Below, one piece after another: positions 1 through 9,077 of a DNA stretch of 64,000 nt. Within the stretch, counting starts at the first letter, position 1, and each line of letters begins with the position of its first letter. Position numbers and translations under genes: made by a program. Source of the stretch: Nitrobacter hamburgensis X14 (GTDB taxonomy: Bacteria > Pseudomonadota > Alphaproteobacteria > Rhizobiales > Xanthobacteraceae); the NCBI RefSeq assembly GCF_000013885.1, contig NC_007959.1, positions 124,001 through 188,000 on the forward strand, written 5' to 3'. A model generated the notes under the pieces. That model was not told the DNA's origin. It saw nothing but the letters and a program-made list of their open reading frames with translations, and searched no databases.

Positions 1-1
1 C

Positions 2-139
2 AACGTCAAGAAACTCCGGAACCAGGAAATGCGCGTCGCCGAACAGGCACAGAAGGGCTACGAGCACTTTGTCGAAGCCTGGCGCCCGCGCCCGCCAAAA
101 AAGGCGCGCGGGCGCCTCAATCCGGCAAGGCTCGAATAA
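2..139 (+). CDS. C-terminal end of an unrecognised protein (partial)
   Basis: An open frame enters from the left edge and stops with TAA at 137-139, giving 45 residues. The tail is basic and proline-rich (contains EAWRPRPPKKARGR) and follows a short charged, probably helical segment. I do not recognise the family. It lies just before IS debris, so it may itself belong to a mobile element, but nothing visible proves that. The 5' part is outside the window, so its true size cannot be judged. Confidence 0.4.
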   Translation, partial: NVKKLRNQEMRVAEQAQKGYEHFVEAWRPRPPKKARGRLNPARLE

Positions 140-204
140 GGCTGCCCGGCAGCGCTTTCAGCCGATGCACCGCGCTCCGCCACGAGGTCGCCCACGCAGC
201 AAAA

Positions 205-1318
205 TAATATCACGACCGGAAAGAAACTGCTTGTCGATCTCATCCGTCGTATAGATATATCCGGCGTACGGCCTCCGGGAAGGCAAAGACGGGGACGACC
301 TCGCTCCATACGCGCCGCCAGCTCTGACCGATCGCCGGATAGCGCTGCCCCCATTCGCTGGCTTCAAAGGCCGTCAGCGCCTGCTCGGCGGCTTTGGCGT
401 CAACGGCGCGATAGATGCCCTTCAGGGCCTGACGAGCGGCTTGTGGTCTTTCCAGGACACCAAGTCCATGGAGTTGCGTAGCAGGTGGACAATGGGGTCA
501 TTGAGAAAGCCGAGTTTTGGCGGGAATGCTGAGCGAGCGCCCGAAGGCATCACCTCTCGCCAAAATCCGTGCCGGCGCCCACGCCCATCAGGCGACGATC
601 ATGAACGATGCCGAGCAGGAAACCGGCCAGCATCAGGCGAACCGCAACCTCAGGATCGATGCCCGGTCGACCGTTGTCGAGGCAATATAGATCGGAGAGG
701 TCGTTCCGGAGCCAGGAGAGATCGAGCACGCCGTCTACCCGAACCAGAACGTGCTCGTCGGGAATGAGTTGTCGGAGCGAGCCGGAAATGAACAGCTCTA
801 GTTAGTCCCGTTCCTTGCGACCCAGCATGCCGACCCCCAATCGCGATCAGATCGAGAGAATCACGCGAAGACAGGTTTTTCAACGACCCCACAATGCAGG
901 TCTGGACCACGGCTTCGGGGAATACGGCGGTGATGGCATCGGGGAAGCCCTTGAGGCCATCGACGACGGCGAGCATGATATCCTCAGTGCCGCGGTTCCG
1001 ATCTCGTTCATGACTCGCAGCCAGAACTCGGCGCCTTCATTCTGCTCGACCCACATGCCGAGCACTTCCTTGCCGCCATTGGCGCGCACGCCCAACGCAA
1101 TGTGGATCGCCTTGGAGCGGACCATGCCCTCGTCGCGGATCTTCACCCGGATTGCATCGAAGAAGACCAGCGGATAGGCGGGATCGAGCGGGTGTTGCTG
1201 CCAGGCCGCGACTTCCTCGAGCACGGCGTCGGTGACGGTCGATATCAGGTTCCGGCGAGACGTCGATGACGTAGAGTTCCCGCAATCTCCCGCGTGCTCA
1301 TGCCGCGCGCGTACATCG
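205..1318 (-). pseudogene. IS256-family transposase relic
   Basis: Pieces of a mutator-type (IS256) DDE transposase read on the minus strand from about 1318 down to 205. In order they contain YARGMSTREI, LEEVAAWQQHP, the core segment YPLVFFDAIRVKIRDEG followed by KAIHIALGVRANG and KEVLGMWVEQNEGAEFW, then VVDGLKGFPDAITAVFP, QTCIV, VHLLRNSMDLVSWKD and KGIYRAVDAKAAEQAL. Frame changes occur near 1260 and 985. A 397-bp element at 494-890 splits the gene between QTCIV and HLLRN; removing it rejoins the frame. After IYTT near 250 the match to the family stops, so the C-terminus is lost. No intact transposase can be made. Confidence 0.85.
494..890 (-). mobile_element. Internally deleted IS1182-like element nested in the IS256 relic
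   Basis: This 397-bp block has imperfect terminal inverted repeats (GGGGTCATTGAGAAA at 494 and the complement of GGGGTCGTTGAAAAA ending at 890) and is flanked by the 5-bp direct repeat ACAAT (489-493 and 891-895). On the minus strand it encodes the N-terminal part of an IS1182-type transposase, with MLGRKERD, an in-frame stop, ISGSLRQLIPDEHVL, DLSWLRNDLSDLYC and NGRPGIDPEVAVRLMLAGF, then jumps to the element end. The catalytic part is missing, so it cannot move by itself. Removing it and one ACAAT restores the IS256 frame, so it arrived by transposition rather than by a random rearrangement. Confidence 0.75.
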
Positions 1319-1328
1319 ATACAACTCC

Positions 1329-1845
1329 GTGATGTACGTGCGGAACGTCTACTCGCACACGATAGACAGGCTGGACTTCCGCGCGTCCTGCCTCGACATC
1401 TTCAACGGGGCGCTCATCGGCGGCGACCCCATATCGAACAACGTCTATACCCTCTTCTCGGGCTTCGATGACGACGAGGCCCCGATTGAGAACTACTGGC
1501 AGGACGGGCAGCTCAACCTCGGCACCGACCGCTCAAACGGGCGCACTATATGCGCGTGACCAGCCTCATCATGAAGGACCAGAGCATCAAGGTATCGTTG
1601 GTGCTCGACGATGGCCAGCCGGTGGAGGCCTTCACCATCGAGGGCGATGGCGCCTATGTCGACCAGGGCATCAACACCACCATCGGCAGCGAGACTATCG
1701 GCTCCCATCTGGTCGGCGGCGGGGGCGAGGCGACTGCCCACCCCTTCGACGTGAGCTTCGAGATACACACGGACAAGTTTCAGCACATCAGCGCGCGCTT
1801 TCTGAAAGACGCGATGAACAACCAGGACGCGAAGGCCCAGGGGGG
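1329..1845 (+). pseudogene. Phage structural (tail-like) protein fragment
   Basis: Two overlapping reading frames make one eroded protein. The first (from 1329) has a segment reading DFRASCLDIFNGALIGG and FSGFDDDEAPIENYW. After a one-base shift near 1535 it continues with RVTSLIMKDQSIKVSLVLDDG, then IHTDKFQHISARF. The composition and the neighbouring terminase suggest a phage baseplate or tail component, but I do not recognise the exact family. The 5' end abuts the IS256 relic at about 1325 and the 3' end is fused to terminase sequence near 1845. Confidence 0.45.
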
Positions 1846-2865
1846 ACGAAGGACAATCCGTGCATCCTCTTTGACGTGGTGACCGAGCTCCAGACCAACG
1901 ACCTGCTAATCGCCGACTTCGGGCAGCTCTACAACCAAACGCGCACAAAGGACGAGGCCACGCTCAAGCGGGTTTCGAACTTCGTGACGAACAACCGCAT
2001 CCGCGTTGAGGCGCATACGGCCCTTACGCCGATGCGCGGGCGCCTCTACCAGCAGCATCGCCCTGACTTCATCCTCAGGGACGACCTCGAAAACGCCGTC
2101 ACGGCGGACAGTCCAGCCATCACCGAGAAGATCATCCGGCTTCTCGACGAGGCAAAAGGCGGCATGGCCGGGCGCGGGGTGTCGCTTACTCTCGGAAATT
2201 TCATACTCGAAGCGGGAGTCATGGGCTACGTGCGCAAAGCCGTGAATGGATCGGGCGGACGGGCGCGCTTCATCCCAATCGTGAACCGGCAGGGAGAGCC
2301 GGCCTGGCCCGACAAATACGTCAAAACCGACGCTGACGCTGCCGCCGTCAACGCCGATATCGCGGACCCGAGCAAACGCAAGATATCGTTTGAAGGAAAG
2401 CGGCGCGAGCTGAACGCCGGAGGGCGGCGCGTCTACGAGGTCGAAATGCTTCTCGATCCAGTCGCGGCCGGTTCCCCATTTTTCGACCGCCCAACGATCG
2501 AGCGGCTTATCGCGCAGTGCGTTAAGCCGACGGGCGAGAAAGCGGGCCTTTTCCTTTGGCAGGAATACAACCCCTCGCATCGCTACGCGATAGGGACTGA
2601 CACCGGCAAAGGCAACGGCAACGACCATAGCACGTCCGTCCTCATAGACTTCTCGACGATCCCGGCCCGGAAGGTCGGGTCCTACGCGAACAATCTCATT
2701 CCCGCGGACCAGTTCGCCTACGAGCTTAAACGGCAGGCCGACCTCTTCGGTTCCTGCCTCATCGCGCCTGAGAAGAACAGCGAGAGCGGCGGCTCGTGCC
2801 TCACGACGCTCAAGATGATCTATGACGCGAGCCTGATCTACCGGCAGGTGCCGCTGGACCGCTTA
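1846..2865 (+). pseudogene. Phage terminase large-subunit fragment
   Basis: An open frame of about 340 residues resembles the middle and nuclease part of a phage DNA-packaging terminase large subunit. Visible landmarks are DVVTELQTNDLLIADFGQLY, a TPMRGRLYQQHRPDFILRDD segment (conserved acidic DD after a strand), and RYAIGTDTGKGNGNDHSTSV (an acidic GTD start typical of an RNase-H-like nuclease). It then reads APEKNSESGG. The N-terminal ATPase Walker A region is missing, and the frame runs without a stop into unrelated tail-fibre-like sequence. It is therefore an inactive prophage remnant created by deletion at both ends. Confidence 0.7.
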
Positions 2866-3109
2866 ACCGCCAACACGTGCAGCAATCAAGTATTTACCGC
2901 AGCTACGGCGGCGGGCGTGTTCATATGCTCAACCGTCTCGAACGCGATGCTCACGAATTCGACCATATCGGGTGTTGCCCTGGGCGGCACGCTCAATGCA
3001 CTCACCGCCACCGACAGCACGCTCACCTTCTCGGGCAGCTACAACGGCTCGCCCGCGCGCCATCGGCATCAATCTTGCCAACACGAATACGTGGACCGCC
3101 TTACAGTGC
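2866..3109 (+). pseudogene. Phage tail-fibre-like fragment
   Basis: Downstream of the terminase fragment the same frame reads LTNSTISGVALGGTLNALTA and STLTFSGSYNGSPAR. A one-base change near 3060 then gives IGINLANTNTWTALQ. Such Ser/Thr/Asn-rich beta repeats (SGSYNGS..R..GINLANANTWT) are typical of phage tail-fibre or tail-spike proteins. The fragment is only about 80 residues and is cut by the resolvase tail that follows on the other strand. It shows that two distant parts of a prophage have been joined. Confidence 0.5.
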
Positions 3110-3345
3110 TGGCTTTCACCGCTGGCCAGGCGCTCGCGTATCTCCGCCAGCTGCTTGGTATTGAGCTTGGGCCGTCTGCCCATCTTCACGCCGCGTGCCC
3201 TCGCCTGCCGGCGGCCCTCGCTGGTGCGTTTGTGAATGCGCTCGCGCTCATCCTCGGCCATGGCGGAAAACAGCGCCATGAACCCTTTGCCCGAGCACGC
3301 GGATAGTGGCACCGGCATCAATGACGGACTTAATGATGTGCAGAC
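3110..3345 (-). pseudogene. C-terminal fragment of a serine recombinase (resolvase/invertase)
   Basis: The minus strand reads GKGFMALFSAMAEDERERIH, KRTSEGRRQARARGVKMGRR and PKLNTKQLAEIRERLASGES. This is the end of the long helix plus the start of the helix-turn-helix DNA-binding part of small serine recombinases. Just upstream, in a different frame, lies IDAGATIRVLG, which normally precedes that segment, so a frameshift sits near 3290. The catalytic N-terminal domain with the active serine is absent. It could be left from the prophage or from a transposon. Confidence 0.7.
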
Positions 3346-3366
3346 CCGAATAAGGAATTAATTCGA

Positions 3367-3948
3367 TCATTTGACGCCGCCGATGATGGCAGCGACGCGG
3401 CGGGAACGTTGGTCCACGATGACAAGTTCGTCGCCGGCGATAACATACTTATCTCCCGAAAATCCTTTCAATGCTTTGGGCACTTCAGGCGGTAGATCCG
3501 CCAGCGGAGTCTGTTCTGCCACTGAAGCGCCTATCATCAACTCGAAGTTCGGGCGCGCGACCGTTGGCGGATGGCCAGAGGCAAAAATCGCGCGCAGCGT
3601 CGCACGTTGCGCGTCATCTATGTTGATCGGCTCAGAGGTTTTGATAGCGCTGGCGTGGCCACCAGATGCACGTTCCTCAATTCCGGGATTTTGCTTCGCG
3701 GTCTCCCCGCCTCCGGGATTTTGCTTGGCGGCGATGCTCGTGGATTGGCTCTGCGCCGGAATGGCATTGCCCGCATTAGTTGCTGGGGTATGGACGTCTG
3801 AGCCGGTGGAAGGTGTTGCTAAAAGCTCTTTGCTGCGCTGGAACCAAGAAAAGGCGAACCAAGCTCCAACCAGCAGTATGAGGGCCACAACGGCAGCGCG
3901 ATTCAGGAGCTTGCGGGAGCCTTCTTCGCTGTGCGGGAAATCTATCAT
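3367..3948 (-). CDS. DUF1236-like membrane-anchored protein
   Basis: This 193-residue protein starts at ATG 3948, preceded by a GAAAGG ribosome-binding site; a longer frame to 4101 lacks such a site. It begins with a short charged tail and one transmembrane helix (about residues 16-35, AAVVALILLVGAWFAFSW). A low-complexity Ala/Thr/Ser/Gln linker follows with a repeated AKQNPG motif. The C-terminal domain ends with GDKYVIAGDELVIVDQRSRR and VAAIIG. That ending matches the DUF1236 pattern common in Bradyrhizobiaceae, where it is thought to act at the envelope; its function is unknown. The gene stands alone between the resolvase relic and IS debris and looks intact. Confidence 0.7.
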   Translation of the reverse strand: MIDFPHSEEGSRKLLNRAAVVALILLVGAWFAFSWFQRSKELLATPSTGSDVHTPATNAGNAIPAQSQSTSIAAKQNPGGGETAKQNPGIEERASGGHASAIKTSEPINIDDAQRATLRAIFASGHPPTVARPNFELMIGASVAEQTPLADLPPEVPKALKGFSGDKYVIAGDELVIVDQRSRRVAAIIGGVK

Positions 3949-4164
3949 TACTGTGCCTTTCACGGATTCTGGGGACCAATTCTGAACTGTTATATTCGTT
4001 CCCAGAGTGATCGCTCGTACCCTGGAGCGAAGACGACGCGGCAACTTTTTTACAACGAAAGACACGCGTGAGGTCCGATCATGCAGGCAAAAGCAGCGCA
4101 AACCGGGTCGGTAGTTGACGAGTCGTCGTCGGCACTGACAATTTCACCTGAGAAGGTGTGCTTC

Positions 4165-4337
4165 ATCGTTATCAAGTCGTGATTCAAGATCGGGATGATC
4201 CCCGAAGCAAGAAAAGTTCGCCTTTCGAGGAAAGATCACAACGTGCTTGAGGCGCGTTGTCGCTCACCGGTGACGTTGCAGCGCGATTTGAAGCGAGCGC
4301 GGATAGTTCTGTTGGCGGCGGACGGGCGCAGCACGCT
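4165..4337 (+). mobile_element. Truncated IS630-type element start (copy of 56,929-57,097)
   Basis: This stretch is nearly identical to the left part of the element that splits glgA at 56,916. Both contain GTCGTGATTCAAGATCGGGA followed by an open frame beginning MIPEARKVRLSRKDHNVLEA, then RDLKRARIVLLAADGRS. A few bases differ, and this copy has about 15 extra bases between AGAAGGTG and AGTCGTG. Similarity stops at about 4337, where unrelated DNA begins, so only the first 50 or so transposase codons remain. Confidence 0.75.
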
Positions 4338-4344
4338 GAGCCTC

Positions 4345-4570
4345 TTGGACTCACGTATCGCCCATTCTGTAACGACTCCCGCACTGAGCCCCTGAATCCT
4401 CCGCCTTGCCGCAATACTCCGTGCCGCCGTCCGTCAGCACCCGGCATAGCACAATGCCGTGCTCCTCGACCTGATCGTTCAGAATCTCAGCCGCGGTGAT
4501 GGGCGTCTTGCGGTCGCAGAGCGTGGCATTGATGAAAGTCTGTTGAAAAATTCGGCCGAAACCAGGCTTT
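4345..4570 (-). pseudogene. IS481/IS3-type transposase fragment
   Basis: On the minus strand a short frame reads RKTPITAAEILNDQVEEHG, IVLCRVLTDGGTEYCGKAED. This matches the region around the second catalytic aspartate of IS481/IS3-type DDE transposases (LLRVLTDRGTEYCG). Only this segment is present; neither the helix-turn-helix start nor the last catalytic glutamate region is visible. It abuts the truncated IS630 piece at 4337. Confidence 0.65.
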
Positions 4571-4835
4571 ACCGCGACGGACCCACACGCGTCGTTGCCG
4601 TACAGCGACCAACTTAGACTCAAACAATGTTGAGCCTCCATGGTTAAATGGGTGAAAGCCCGTCGCTCAAGCCCCGCAAAGCGCCGCCACAACTAACATG
4701 CGCGAACGTGGGGGCAACTGCCGGGCTTACGACCCAGCGCCTGGTCGAGCGCCGCCACGCTCTAACCAGCTTGCCCGTCGGAGCGCGCGCGACGGGTTTG
4801 GAAACGTTGTGGTTTTCTTTGACCTTTTTCATTTT

Positions 4836-5198
4836 TCAATCCATGCGCTGTCTTTTTTTAAGTGTGATCTTTCTGCGCTGGAAGAAACGCCAGAGCGAAG
4901 CAATGCCGGCCGATATTCCACGACGTTTCAACAGGTCTCGCAACTCGGCGAGCGTGATATCCGGCTTCGCTGTCACCGCGTCCAAAATCAATTGTGAATG
5001 TGCTTCGATGCGCTGCGATTTGCGGTCTCCGCCCTGGCGTTTAGGAACGATGTCGCCAACTTCCTTGAGGCGAGTGCGCCAGCGGATCGCGCTGGCCGCG
5101 CTGACACCATAACGCTCGGCGGCCTGTCGACAGGACAAGCCACCGTCAATCGCGGCCACCACCCTTTGGCGAAGATCAACGGAAAGCGCCTTGGTCAT
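4836..5198 (-). pseudogene. IS630-family transposase N-terminal ORF (orfA), orfB missing
   Basis: This 120-residue frame starts MTKALSVDLRQRVVAAIDGG, continues through a helix-turn-helix (SCRQAAERYGVSAASAIRWR) and a second one (ITLAELRDLLKRRGISAGIA), and ends LKKRQRMD. It is the DNA-binding half of a two-ORF IS630 transposase. Downstream (4570-4835) I see none of the expected DDE half, so the copy is dead. The last residues diverge from the usual ending, suggesting the cut lies near 4850. Confidence 0.8.
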
Positions 5199-5293
5199 GC
5201 ATGCTGACCTCCTTCGCCAGCATGCAACTTGAATCTGACTCGCACCGTTTTGGGAATCCCCACCGATTCATTCCGGTCGGAAAATGCTCTAAA

Positions 5294-6442
5294 GGAGACC
5301 TGTGCGCGGGTAGTTCTGGACGCGGCGCGTTGCTTTTGATTCCATCCGTTTGAGCAACGGATTGAGGTTTGCAATGGGGCGCCGTCGGATTGGTCAGGAG
5401 ACATTTTCATTTTCGGCGGCGGGTGACCGCCCGCGCTCATCGCTGGATGAGCTTTCGAACCTGATCGATTGGACGGCGATCGAGCGCCATGTGAGCTTAA
5501 TTTCCTGCGCGGCCAAGGGCGAGCCGGCGTGGCCGCCTCTCGCGTTGTTCAAGGCGATGCTGCTGGCAGTCTGGTACGATTTGTCTGATGTGAAGCTCGC
5601 CGAAGCGCTGGACGATCGAGCTTCCTTTCGGCGGTTCTGCGGGTTTTCAGCTTCGGAGCCAACGCCCGAACGCACGGCCTTCGTTCGTTTCCGCAAGGCC
5701 CTTGTAGATCATAAGCTGGACAAGCCCCTGTTCGAGGCGATCACCGGCCATTGAAGGCCAAAGGGGCAAGACCGGCACGCTTGTCGATGCGACGTTCATC
5801 GCATCGGCCAGCGAAGATGATGGCGAGGCGCATTGGGTCAAACACAAGGGCAAACCGGCTGTTCATGGCTTTAAGGCCCATGTTGGCGCCGATGCCGATA
5901 CGGCGCTTGTAGAACAAATCGCCGTCACGCCCGCCAACATCAACGATGGCAAGGCCGGCCCCGCAGCACTGCCCGACAATCCCGGCGAAGTATTTGCCGA
6001 CAGCGCCTATCGGGGAAACCATTTCGGCGATGCCGTCCGCGCCAGGGGCGGCACACCGCGCATTGTCGCCACCGGCATGTGGGGGCGCGATGAAGCCGAA
6101 ACGCTGGCGCGCCTTGCTGCCTGGAACCAACCCATTCATCGGATACGAGGTCGGATCGAGAAGATCTTCGGCACCTGGAAGCGAAGCTACGGGCTGCGCC
6201 GAATGCGATGGCGAGGACTGGCCAAGGCCGCCGCTCAGATTCGTCTCACCGCGATCGCCTACAACCTCAGGCGCACCTTGACGATCATCGCAGCGGCTTG
6301 ACGATCACCGCTACAATATGCGCGGCGGGCCTCATCACATGACGAGGCCTTGTGTCAGCTCCATCCAAAAACCGTCAATACTCTTGCACAGCCCAAACTG
6401 CCCAGAAATCAAGCGTCCAGAACTACCCGCGCACAGGTCTCC
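5294..6442 (+). mobile_element. IS5-family element with perfect 30-bp inverted repeats
   Basis: The block is bounded by perfect 30-bp terminal inverted repeats at 5294-5323 (GGAGACCTGTGCGCGGGTAG...) and 6413-6442. It is flanked on both sides by TAAA (5290-5293 and 6443-6446), fitting a 4-bp target duplication. It contains one frameshifted IS5-type transposase. The identical ends suggest a fairly recent insertion, although the enzyme appears broken. It lies just upstream of the debranching-enzyme 3' end at 6521. Confidence 0.85.
5350..6301 (+). pseudogene. IS5-family transposase with frameshifts
   Basis: The first frame (to the TGA at 5752-5754) has the IS5 N-terminal pattern WPPLALFKAMLLAVWYDLSD, LAEALDDRASFRRFCGFS. 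After about 20 bases containing two indels the protein resumes in another frame from about 5768: KTGTLVDATFIASAS, VHGFKAHVGADADTALVEQI, DSAYRG, RIRGRIEKIFGTWKRSYG and AYNLRRTL. These include the three expected catalytic regions (VDATF, AYRG, the Y-(2)-R-(3)-E-(6)-K-like block). No simple slippery heptamer is visible at the break, so I call it inactivated rather than programmed. Confidence 0.8.
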
Positions 6443-6520
6443 TAAATCCGGCTGGTGCAAACGTTCTGCAAACGTTCTATGTGCGATCTGAAAACACCCC
6501 CGGCCAGCCTGACGCGCAAA

Positions 6521-8749
6521 TCAAGCTTCGGAACAATACCGCTGTGCATCCGTTGGACCTGAATCAACGTCACATGCACTCAACCGCTCTACCGCGTCGG
6601 GACTGCCCTTCAATATCTTGAAGATCGTGCTCTTGCCGTCCCGCCAGAAACGGATATTGAAGCGCCGCCGCCCCAGCCGCAGATCGGTGAGCGTCACGTC
6701 CGTCAACCAATCAGGCAAGGCTGGGTCGACGTACAGCTTGCCGCGCGGCGCATCCTGTTGGAGGCCCAGCATGGCCTGTAGCAGCATGAAGGGGGCTCCC
6801 GCCGCCCAAGCCTGCGGAACGTTGGCGCCGAGATACTGCACGGGGAAGCTCGTGGGGTCGCGCTGCAGCCCGGCAAATAGCTCAGGCAATTGATTCAGCA
6901 GGAAATGGCTGGCGGCGCCGCTGATGTCGCGCGCCACCGCGGCGGCCTCGGCAGCAAAACCGTAGCGCCGCATACCCAATGCGATCAGAGAGTTGTCATG
7001 CGGCCATACCGCGCCGGTCTGATAATTGTAAGGATTGAACGAGGGATGGTCCGATGACAGCGTACGGATTCCCCAGCCGCTCCACATATCCTTTCGCATC
7101 AGCCGCTTCACCACGATGCCGGCTCGTTCGGGCGCGATGATGCCGGACCATAGGCACTGCCCGACATTCGATGCCACTGACATCACCTTTTTCTTGTTGC
7201 CGTCCAGTGCATAGGCGTAGAACTGAGATTGCTCGTTCCAAAATATCTCGTTGAACTTCCTGAACAGCACTGCCGCCTTCTTGCGTAGCGCGTTGGCACG
7301 CCGCTTGTTGTCCAGTTCGTCGTAGATCTCGGCCATGCGCAGCCATGCGTCGTAGACGTAGCCCTGCAACTCACACAGGGCCTTCGGCCCGCGCACCAGC
7401 GTGCCGTCGGGATACATCACCGCGTCGCCGGAATCCTTCCAAGCCATGTTCTCGTAGCCGGCTGGCGAGCGTGTCTGATATTCCTGAAAACCATCGCCGT
7501 CGCGATCACCGTATTTGTCGATCCAGGTCAGGCAGGCTTCGGCATTTGGCAGGTACCGTTCGATCAACGCGCGGTCGCCGCTGGCTCGCCACGCTCCATG
7601 CAGCGCGATCAGATAGAGGGGCGTTGCGTCCGCCGTGCCGTAGTACGGCGTGTGCGGGATCAACTTGAAATGCGCGAGTTCGCCATAACGAAGCTCGTGC
7701 AGGATTTTGCCCGGCTCAGCGTCGCGGTAGTCGTCGCGCTGCGTCGCTTGATATTGCGCCAGAATCTCGAGCGTCCCGGCGGCGAATTCCGGATAGACGA
7801 TCATCGTCTGCAGCGAGACTATAAGGGTGTCGCGGCCGAACAGCGCCACGAACCATGGCAACCCGGCAGCGGGAACGAACACCATGTGATCCGTGTCTTT
7901 TAGTGGTAAGCGCAAGGCGGCCATGTCCTGCACGCCTTGACTGAAACAGCGGTAGAATTCCTCGTTGCTGGTGTCGATTTTCAGAACCGTCCGCCGCCAT
8001 TTGTCCATGTTTCCGGCATGTTCCGATGTCGTGCCGGAATGACTGCATTTCCGCGGCGCCCGGATGTGTTTCGTGCCGTCCACCAGGTCGTAGATCAGGC
8101 AGCGATGCCAGGCTTGCCCGGCTTTCAGAATGACATCGAAGCTCAGGCGCCCGTTGGCATTCACCGCCGGCTCGCCGTCTCCCTCGCCAGTGCGGACCAT
8201 GACTTCGCGGCAAAAGTCCTTGTTGCGGTAGGTGATGCGAAGGATCCCTCGCTTCGCCGACCAGGAGGTGACGGTGCGGCCGCGGCGTACGATATTGTCG
8301 CCCTTCACCTCGAAGACGTCGGCGAAATCAGCCCGGATTGCGATCTCGAGGTTGAAACGAACCGGCTTCTGACTGTTATTGGTGATGTCGAGATCTTCGT
8401 GCAGGCCGCCATCGATATGACGGCCGATCACAAGACCCAGCGTCCGCGCCGCGATCGGCCCGTCTTTTGTCACAAAGCCGCGATTGGTGAGTAAAACGCG
8501 TGCCACGTGCGGCGCAGCGCCGCCGCCGTTCAACAGCTCCCAGCGCTCGCCGTTGGCATAGATTCCCCAGGCACTGATGACCCTGGTGTCGCGGAAATAC
8601 AACCCGCGCTTGCTGGGCCAGTTTATCTGTCCATCCGGCTCGGTCACCAGCACTGTCTGCCCCTGATGAATGGCGATCTGCGCCGGACCTACCTGAACCT
8701 TGAATGACATCGGCGATTCACTTTCCGGGAGCGATTGCTCGTCCGGCAT
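6521..8749 (-). CDS. Amylo-alpha-1,6-glucosidase (glycogen-debranching type)
   Basis: The protein has about 742 residues from ATG 8749 (MPDEQSLPES); ATG 8785 and ATG 8710 (MSFKVQVGP) are alternatives. The N-terminal beta domain has AIHQGQTVLVTEPDGQINWP and GLYFRDTRVIS, typical of the GDE N-terminal module. The C-terminal (alpha/alpha)6 domain has LFGRDTLIVSLQTM, TPYYGTADATPLYLIAL, WKDSGDAVMYPDGTLVRGP and NYQTGAVWPHDNSLIA. Family members hydrolyse alpha-1,6 branches of glycogen or related glucans in the cytosol. The gene lies about 330 bp downstream of the GH15 gene on the same strand. The 3' end is close to an IS5 copy but the frame is intact. Confidence 0.85.
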   Translation of the reverse strand: MPDEQSLPESESPMSFKVQVGPAQIAIHQGQTVLVTEPDGQINWPSKRGLYFRDTRVISAWGIYANGERWELLNGGGAAPHVARVLLTNRGFVTKDGPIAARTLGLVIGRHIDGGLHEDLDITNNSQKPVRFNLEIAIRADFADVFEVKGDNIVRRGRTVTSWSAKRGILRITYRNKDFCREVMVRTGEGDGEPAVNANGRLSFDVILKAGQAWHRCLIYDLVDGTKHIRAPRKCSHSGTTSEHAGNMDKWRRTVLKIDTSNEEFYRCFSQGVQDMAALRLPLKDTDHMVFVPAAGLPWFVALFGRDTLIVSLQTMIVYPEFAAGTLEILAQYQATQRDDYRDAEPGKILHELRYGELAHFKLIPHTPYYGTADATPLYLIALHGAWRASGDRALIERYLPNAEACLTWIDKYGDRDGDGFQEYQTRSPAGYENMAWKDSGDAVMYPDGTLVRGPKALCELQGYVYDAWLRMAEIYDELDNKRRANALRKKAAVLFRKFNEIFWNEQSQFYAYALDGNKKKVMSVASNVGQCLWSGIIAPERAGIVVKRLMRKDMWSGWGIRTLSSDHPSFNPYNYQTGAVWPHDNSLIALGMRRYGFAAEAAAVARDISGAASHFLLNQLPELFAGLQRDPTSFPVQYLGANVPQAWAAGAPFMLLQAMLGLQQDAPRGKLYVDPALPDWLTDVTLTDLRLGRRRFNIRFWRDGKSTIFKILKGSPDAVERLSACDVDSGPTDAQRYCSEA

Positions 8750-9077
8750 TCTGATCAACAGGCGATGACCTGAATGGTTCAACAACCCGGAAGCTTCAAA
8801 CTGGCAGTCCTTGCGGCGATGGAACCTGACGAAGTGCAGGCGCTTCGCCTTGTTAATCTGCGTATTTCCCAGGCCTAGTATCGGCCAATTGGTACCACAG
8901 GAGCGCTTGCAATCACGGCGACCGCGGCGATGCTCAGAAAGGCAGTCTTCTCGCCCGCGGGCTGCCAGACCAATCCGCTCAGCAGTCTTTCACATCAGCC
9001 GGTGCGGCAATAGCTCCAGCAAAGCTCGAACCGAGAGTGAAGAAGACTACGGACATGCAAGCCTAATTGAACTTTAA
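8750..9077. other. Intergenic stretch, no gene seen
   Basis: About 330 bp separate the GH15 stop from the start of the debranching enzyme. I see no convincing gene or hairpin terminator. A start for a minus-strand promoter must lie here if the glucosidase is transcribed separately, but no clear -35/-10 pair stands out. Confidence 0.4.

Noticed and set aside
1468..3306. 612-codon open frame as a single novel protein
   Set aside because: Its parts match different phage proteins and the first 125 codons are an out-of-frame shadow of the tail-like gene; it is a chimera of remnants.
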